Shown in pieces: positions 7,259-11,307 of a DNA stretch of 11,307 nucleotides. Source of the DNA: Fragilaria radians (lineage: Eukaryota; Bacillariophyta; Fragilariophyceae; Fragilariales; Fragilariaceae). The notes below the pieces were generated by a model, which made no database searches, was not told the origin of the DNA, and was given only the letters and a program-made list of their open reading frames with translations. The stretch spans positions 37,034 through 48,340 of the forward strand of contig CAAAJI010000089.1 in assembly GCA_900642245.1 (NCBI GenBank). The letters run 5' to 3'. The translations under genes and the position numbers were made by a program. Positions within the stretch are counted from its first letter, which is position 1; each line of letters begins with the position of its first letter.

Positions 7259-7868
7259 TTATGCACACATTTGATAATATGTTGAGTCATTGGAATCATT
7301 GTTACCTGTCCCTCTACTTATTTCTTGACCCGTCATTAAATTCATTATCTTGTGACCTCGTTGTAAGTTGGATAAAAACCTAACTACCACATGTGCTTGA
7401 ACGTACGTTCCAAAAGGAATCATACGATGTTCTTCATAATCTAGCACTTTTCCCCTTTTGAGAGGAAACAAATTGAGCTTGTTTGTACTATTCATATCTA
7501 ACACTTGCAACATTTATTTTAGCTTTGTTTGAATGGTAACGATGAAATGTTGCCCTTACTCTTTCCATTATCAGCCTATTGTTCCTCTATGCCTCAGGTA
7601 TATGCTCTTTCGCACTGGAATTGATTGTAATGTTGAAATCCTCATCAAATCCATCAATTATCGGCTTCAATTCATTATCTGCATGAATTCTGGTAATTTT
7701 GAACCCTTCTGTCTTGCCAAACTTTAGCTGATTCTTCAAAGCAGTCCAATGAATTATATTTCTGGAGGTTGTGGTGAAAAATGCAAGTCCATTAACAAAC
7801 ATTTTGTCAATCCAGAGTGTCACATTTTTTGTCATTGCATGAATTCGGACGGAATCGCTATATAGCAC
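7259..7868 (-). pseudogene. Copia integrase core and post-integrase region, broken
   Basis: The minus-strand frame 7868-7587 reads VTLWIDKMFVNGLAFFTT, a copia integrase core segment with the first catalytic Asp. It continues with FKITRIHADNELKPI (second Asp in HADNE), and SAKEHIPEA, which is normally followed by an ERNNRTIKER-type stretch holding the catalytic Glu. Here the Glu codon is TAG at 7587-7589 and the following residues stay readable (RNNRLIMERVRATFHR) up to another stop. A third frame, 7513-7259, holds STNKLNLFPLKRGK, IPFGTYVQAHVVV and RGHKIMNLMTGQEISR, matching the post-integrase segment (G.Y.Q.H.......R......G...++L.TG..+.R). The core is about half normal length between the first two Asp residues, so an internal loss there is likely as well. 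Confidence 0.8.
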
Positions 7869-8368
7869 TTTCCTTCAATTTGCGCAAAGGACAAGTCAGG
7901 TAAATCCAAAGTATAGTCTCTCTTGGTTTTGCTATCATTTTCCTTACTTTTTTTTAACTCTTCTTAAATTGTCAAATTTATCACTATTTAACGCATTCCA
8001 AGCATAAGCAATGGTTGTCGAATATTGGTCATGCTTGAGTGACTGTTGTTGTCTTAGATTGTTTAATAATGACCCAAATTTTGCTTTGTCGCTATTCTCC
8101 AGATAACTGTTCAAAAGAAATTTCTTGGTTCTTGGTATTTCCTGACTTCTTGTTGATCAGCCTTACCATATCCTTCCCCCTTCCATTGATTCTACCTATC
8201 TTGACAAGATTACTGGTCCACCTATTTGAGATACTGATATATCGCTGGCTGTCTTAAATCTCCTAGAGCTATCCGTCAATGTCTCCAGATCCCTCTGTCT
8301 CAAGTTTATCAATACCTTCATCACATCAAGAAAAATTCTAATCTGATATCTGTGTTCTTGAAAATTTA
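7832..8368 (-). pseudogene. Copia gag, C-terminal half with zinc-knuckle stub, broken
   Basis: Three minus-strand frames follow one another. The first (8368-8196) reads LDVMKVLINLRQRDLETLTD and then RRFKTASDISVSQIGGPVIL, resembling the F..R.......L...IGGP..L part of copia gag (UBN2/retrotran_gag type). The second (8156-7944) reads YLENSDKAKFGSLLNNLRQQ, then SLKHDQYSTTIAYAWNALNS and DKFDN, typical of the later helical part of gag in diatom-like copia elements. It stops just after a run of eight A (minus strand). The third frame (7957-7832) gives LDLPDLSFAQIEGKCY, the lead-in and first Cys of the CCHC zinc knuckle; the other Cys, His, Cys residues are absent because the sequence switches to integrase. 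Gag would form the virus-like particle; this copy cannot. Confidence 0.7.
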
Positions 8369-8375
8369 GAGAATA

Positions 8376-9772
8376 TTATTTATTGCCTGGAAAACGTCTA
8401 TAGGTCTTCATACTTTCTCGCGGTATTTTGGGGCGCGAACCATTCCTAAGAGCTGCATTCATCTCTCCTTTAGCACCATTTGTAGACCTTGTTCCAAACA
8501 GTCTGGCATAGCCATATGCATGAGTTGATTCAAATATCATTTGCATGAGCAATTCATCTCCCTTGGATAATGGGAATTTCCAAAAACGCCCCACTGTGTT
8601 GAGTGCAATTGCAACAGATAGCAAATGACATCAATTAAAGTTTTTCCTTCTTTAGCTGGAAATGCAGCGGCAAATTTGGCTAAGCCATGCATGTATTGGT
8701 CAAAGTTGGTGACACCTTGAACCTTGTAGATTAGTGGCAGCAGAAGCCTTGTGGCTTGTGATGACAAAAGCTTACATTGATGGATAACATTGTGATAAAT
8801 GTGGCAAGAACAATTTTTACTGTTTAAAAATATTCCAGCTTCCTCAAGTTGCCGTTGAGCATTCATTTAATGACCTCAATCTGAAGATATATCTGTTTTA
8901 TCAAATCTATTCCACTCTTACTACAATTACATAAGAATCTTCTTTTTGGGACCAGCACCGGTGCTTGCGGAATACTCCATCAGTTGCCAGCTTTTCAAAT
9001 CAGATGAATCAATACACCATTGTAACCTCCTTCCTGTTTCATATGGACAGCATCCATTTCAAACACAGGTAACAATGCATTCTCATAATCATTACCAGAA
9101 AATGTTAAAATGGAAATGATAGAAAGAAACGGGGAAATCTGCCTTTGCTATCCATTTGTGCAGGCACACTCTAGACTCAGGGTATTTCTTTCTCAATGCC
9201 CTCAAAAAACTGGGAATTTCTGCATGTGATTCCTTCACATCTTCATTTTCCATTGAATCATGTTTCTTGATAGCATGTTGAATGAGGCCTTTGCCTTTTC
9301 CCCCATAACCACTGCTTCACATTTCCGTACCATTCGATGGATCCCAGCAAACTTTATGTTGGGCACCAGCAACAGTATTTTGGAATTTCTTATTTGCAAC
9401 CATTTGTGTGCCTGCCATACTCCATGCCATATTCACCATTTGGCAATGCTGACTGTGATCCCCGGTGATGTTTGCAAGATACCATGCACCGGGTAGTACA
9501 TCTTTTCAAGATAATGGAAGTTTACAAAAGCCACATCTCAATGCTGACATGGAATATTTGCATTCCGGCCCCTTGCAGGTATACGTTTTTTTGCCCACTT
9601 TGTACAATCTTATACTTCTTGTTTTGTTTCATTGTTACATCTTTTATGAATTTAGAAATATTCCTTCTTTCACCTCCAGATCTCGATCCCCCATTTCCAA
9701 TTTTGTTTTAGAAAACCCTTGCCTATGAGTGGACAATCGTTTATATTTTTTGCTGGTATAAGTTTTTTTCAA
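8376..9772 (-). pseudogene. Mutator-like (MULE) transposase, decayed
   Basis: One minus-strand frame can be followed from 9772 to 9092 through five stops. It opens with a basic stretch and MGDRDLEVKEGIFLNS. It then has a zinc-binding pattern with CKGPEC (Cys codons at 9577 and 9562) and GDHSQHC (His 9457, His 9448, Cys 9445), like the WRKY/GCM1-type N-terminal finger of MULE and FAR1 proteins. SFLRALRKKYPESRVCLHKW follows. The next frame carries EMDAVHMKQEGGYNGVLIHL with the first catalytic Asp at 9054-9052. A shifted frame has a relic of the usual GRDGN block, then the second Asp (8881-8879) in SSD-stop-GH. From 8866, NAQRQLEEAGIF, CSCHIYHNVI and LLLPLIYKVQGVTNFDQYM lead to the last frame with TNGAKGEMNAALRNGSRPKI, whose Glu (8465-8463) fits the third catalytic residue. 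Terminal inverted repeats were not found. Confidence 0.72.
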
Positions 9773-9942
9773 TTAGGGCAAAAATTAGCCTACCACAAAT
9801 ACAATAGCAGTAGTTTTAGTCCCTAGCTATTTTCCGGGTTCGTTTTGTCACTGACCATATGCGCATTTTGCTGTGGGTGCTCTGCTTCAGCCTGCCACAA
9901 AAGGAAATTTCAATAGCCAATTTTGGCACGGCAAAAGACATT
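9773..9942. other. Short stretch with no recognised feature
   Basis: Between the upstream end of the MULE frame and the next open frame there is no recognised coding, repeat or RNA signal. A MULE terminal inverted repeat would be expected somewhere in or beyond it, but none was identified. Confidence 0.5.
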
Positions 9943-10221
9943 TTAAAGCCACACAAAAATCATGTCGGATCGAGAATGGAGCCCAAAAGCACCTACAGGA
10001 AATTGATGGAATAACTCCCTTTTCTCAGGAGTGAGAAAGGTGGACCACCAGGGAGACTTAGTCTTGAGTCTTCTTTCGAAAGTGGCCCGCATTTTCTTGA
10101 TAGGGTGGACACCAGAGACCCTCCAATAATGCAACAAAGTCAAGCCTCCTTTATCTTTATGGCTTACATCGTCAAAAATCTCATTTTCCGAGTTATCATT
10201 TCCGGTCAGTTGAACTATCAA
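9943..10221 (-). CDS. Unrecognised minus-strand open frame
   Basis: An uninterrupted frame encodes 92 residues from an ATG at 10221. It is acidic at the start (NDNSENEIFDD) and basic and aromatic in the middle (LLHYWRVSGVHPIKKMRATF, then ERRLKTKSPWWSTFLTPEKR). This composition is protein-like, and the middle looks like a conserved nucleic-acid-related segment, but I recognise no family. It lies upstream of, and on the same strand as, the MULE transposase remnant. It could be an N-terminal or accessory exon of that element, a fragment of another transposon, or a host exon. No promoter or splice sites were established. The last residues (HSRSDMIFVWL) may simply be read-through to the next stop. 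Confidence 0.35.
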   Translation of the reverse strand: MIVQLTGNDNSENEIFDDVSHKDKGGLTLLHYWRVSGVHPIKKMRATFERRLKTKSPWWSTFLTPEKRELFHQFPVGAFGLHSRSDMIFVWL

Positions 10222-10652
10222 CCACTAACACAATATCTTGTATGGACGAGATATCCTCTAAAAAGGTAGAGGAAGGAGGGAGTGCAACAGGTTAGGAATA
10301 AACATCAACATATTGAATTTATTTTTTAACGTACCCAACACACAATTTCGCGGCAAAAAATTGTGTTCGTGACATGGAAAGAGAGTGGGATGCAGCCATC
10401 TGTAATACGTAATACACTGGTTGTCAATGTTAGGGCTAATGGCCTTCTGCCAGACTAAAGTGAAAAACTACCATTCCACCTTCTTGCTCTTTGATTTTCT
10501 AAAAACTCGGTTCAAAAGGTAGGAGGGATTCTTCAGTTGATGCTTCTTTTGAAGTTCCTACGGCTAAGAATGAATCAACCGGTATGATTTCACGGACACA
10601 GACGCTTTGCAAATTGACACCCTTTTTCAAGTTGGCAGATCCAAGTGCATTT
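10222..10652. other. Mostly featureless region before repeat copy 2
   Basis: No recognised gene. A plus-strand frame is open at about 10506-10652 and reads protein-like (DSSVDASFEVPTAKNEST, then TPFFKLADPSAF), ending in a TAG at the left border of repeat copy 2. Without a family match it stays unassigned. A 9-bp inverted repeat lies at 10340-10366 and a GTAATAC doublet lies near 10402. Confidence 0.4.
10340..10366. repeat. Short perfect inverted repeat (possible hairpin)
   Basis: ACACAATTT at 10340-10348 is followed, after the 9-base spacer CGCGGCAAA, by its exact reverse complement AAATTGTGT at 10358-10366. The stem is AT-rich and only 9 bp, so it may be chance; no poly-T tract or gene end supports a terminator role. 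Confidence 0.4.
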
Positions 10653-11307
10653 TAGAATGTATAATTTCTCTACATGAAAGCTTGAAAGGAATAAAATTTT
10701 CAGCCAGAATACTTATTCTATTCCTGATTTGTGTTCTAATTTGTTCCAAGAATTGGAAAGCAAAGCAGTGTCACCTGTTGTGGATGCAGCCAAAGAAGTG
10801 CTCGAGTGGTTTGTATCATTGCCATCAATTAGAATCAAATGAAGTAATTGATGCTTGATGGTGTTCAATGAACTTCTTGGCAGGTCACGAATAATAATTA
10901 AAGAATCCTCAAGTGTCATTTTCTCCAGATCTTAGAGAAAAAGCTCAATGTGCTGTAATGCAATTTCTCTTGCTCCTTTTTTCTTCAAAAATCTATGAGG
11001 CCTGGAGTAAAATGCTTAATAGCTTTTTCTTGCTTTAATTGATCTTTTGCAAGACCATGTCAACAACTTCCCTGTGCACTTTAGTCATTTCAAAATTGTT
11101 TGTTTCCACAAAAGTTAACGCCTTTGGTTTGTGTTCATGGAATAGTACATTGATAAAATCAGTTTCAAGCTGAAAGGCTTCCATAACAATTTTTGAGGAG
11201 AATCTGTCAATATCAATATTTGTAATGTAACCTTATTTGTCTTGTATAATCAAGATTACTGGTTTTTGATGTAGTGATTGAGGCATCTGAGGATGTACGT
11301 GTTGAAA
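10653..11307. repeat. Unrecognised dispersed repeat, copy 2 (reaches window end)
   Basis: This is the second copy of the repeat at 2693-3449, in the same orientation, about 7.96 kb further on. Homology is visible from TAGAATGTATAATTTCTCTA to GGCATCTGAGGATGTA near 11297. The last ten bases cannot be judged and the repeat may continue outside the window. It lacks the 51-bp duplication and the 12-bp triplication of copy 1 and carries a few short insertions of its own near 10680-10735. The minus-strand gene it contains is better kept in its middle part than in copy 1. Confidence 0.92.
10713..11232 (-). pseudogene. Broken gene of the unrecognised family, in repeat copy 2
   Basis: The minus-strand frame 11232-11035 is open for 65 codons, with TNIDIDRFSSKIVMEAFQLE, NVLFHEHKPKALTFVETNNF and HREVVDMVLQKIN, then a TAA. 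After a frame change, GAREIALQHIELFL is read up to a TAA at 10932-10934. The same frame continues with an ATG at 10919: TLEDSLIIIRDLPRSSLNTI, HQLLHLILIDGNDT and a Ser/Thr-rich tail (SSTSLAASTTGDT), ending at 10713. Compared with copy 1 the same segments appear in the same order. Copy 2 keeps LPRSSL where copy 1 has a stop after LPRS, and one frame over the segment where copy 1 shifts. Neither copy is intact, and the inactivating changes are largely different. The function is unknown; nothing identifies an enzyme or binding motif. Confidence 0.6.

Larger units (their letters stand above)
7259..8368 (-). mobile_element. Second decayed Ty1/copia remnant (gag joined to integrase)
   Basis: On the minus strand the stretch reads, in order, the C-terminal half of copia gag, the start of the gag zinc knuckle, then integrase core and post-integrase region. 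Protease and the pre-integrase domain between zinc knuckle and integrase core are missing, as are the reverse transcriptase and RNase H that should follow below 7259. No LTR is seen. It lies between a MULE transposase fragment (ending 8376) and the HTTM promoter. Orientation is opposite to the copia remnant at 1-2692, and the parts kept hardly overlap, so the two could not be aligned to judge whether they belong to one family. Confidence 0.8.

Noticed and set aside
9260..9728. Three overlapping plus-strand open frames
   Set aside because: They run antisense to the MULE transposase frame, whose minus-strand translation has recognisable motifs; the plus frames have none.
1..11307. CRISPR arrays, tRNA or rRNA genes, bacterial operons or phage genes
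   Set aside because: None was recognised by eye; the gene content is eukaryotic transposon remnants plus one membrane-protein gene, so no defence-type or array system is supported.

Overview
The window looks like a piece of a eukaryotic nuclear genome, most likely a diatom or related stramenopile (inference). Three things point there: decayed Ty1/copia polyproteins whose gag, integrase, reverse transcriptase and RNase H motifs resemble the copia families common in diatoms, a single-exon HTTM-domain membrane protein, and AT-rich intergenic DNA without bacterial-style operons or Shine-Dalgarno sites. Nothing in the window names a species.

Layout. 1-2692 (+ strand): a decayed copia retrotransposon running from the gag-pre-integrase/integrase start, through reverse transcriptase, to RNase H, interrupted at 661-917 by an unrelated open stretch on the minus strand. 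2693-3449: copy 1 of an unrecognised repeat that carries a broken minus-strand gene; copy 2, in the same orientation, fills 10653 to the right edge. 3450-5325: no convincing gene apart from the 5' part of the copy 1 pseudogene. 5326-6918 (- strand): the one clearly intact gene, a 530-residue HTTM-domain (vitamin K-dependent gamma-carboxylase-like) membrane protein. Its ~340-bp upstream region holds a palindromic TGACGTCA site, a second TGACGT and an exact 17-bp direct repeat. 7259-8368 (- strand): a second copia remnant, gag fused by deletion to integrase. 8376-9772 (- strand): a decayed Mutator-like (MULE) transposase with its zinc-binding N-terminus and all three catalytic-acid regions recognisable. 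9943-10221 (- strand): an unrecognised open frame. 10222-10652: mostly featureless.

Taken together this is one intact host-type gene inside a transposon graveyard: every neighbour is broken by stops and frameshifts, while the HTTM frame is open over its whole length. The least explained item is the repeated gene family at 2693-3573 and 10653-11307, which has no recognised domain but is consistent between copies on the minus strand. The transposon remnants do not cooperate functionally with the HTTM gene; the only plausible functional unit is that gene plus its promoter. Protein-level calls were made by reading translations by eye, without database searches.
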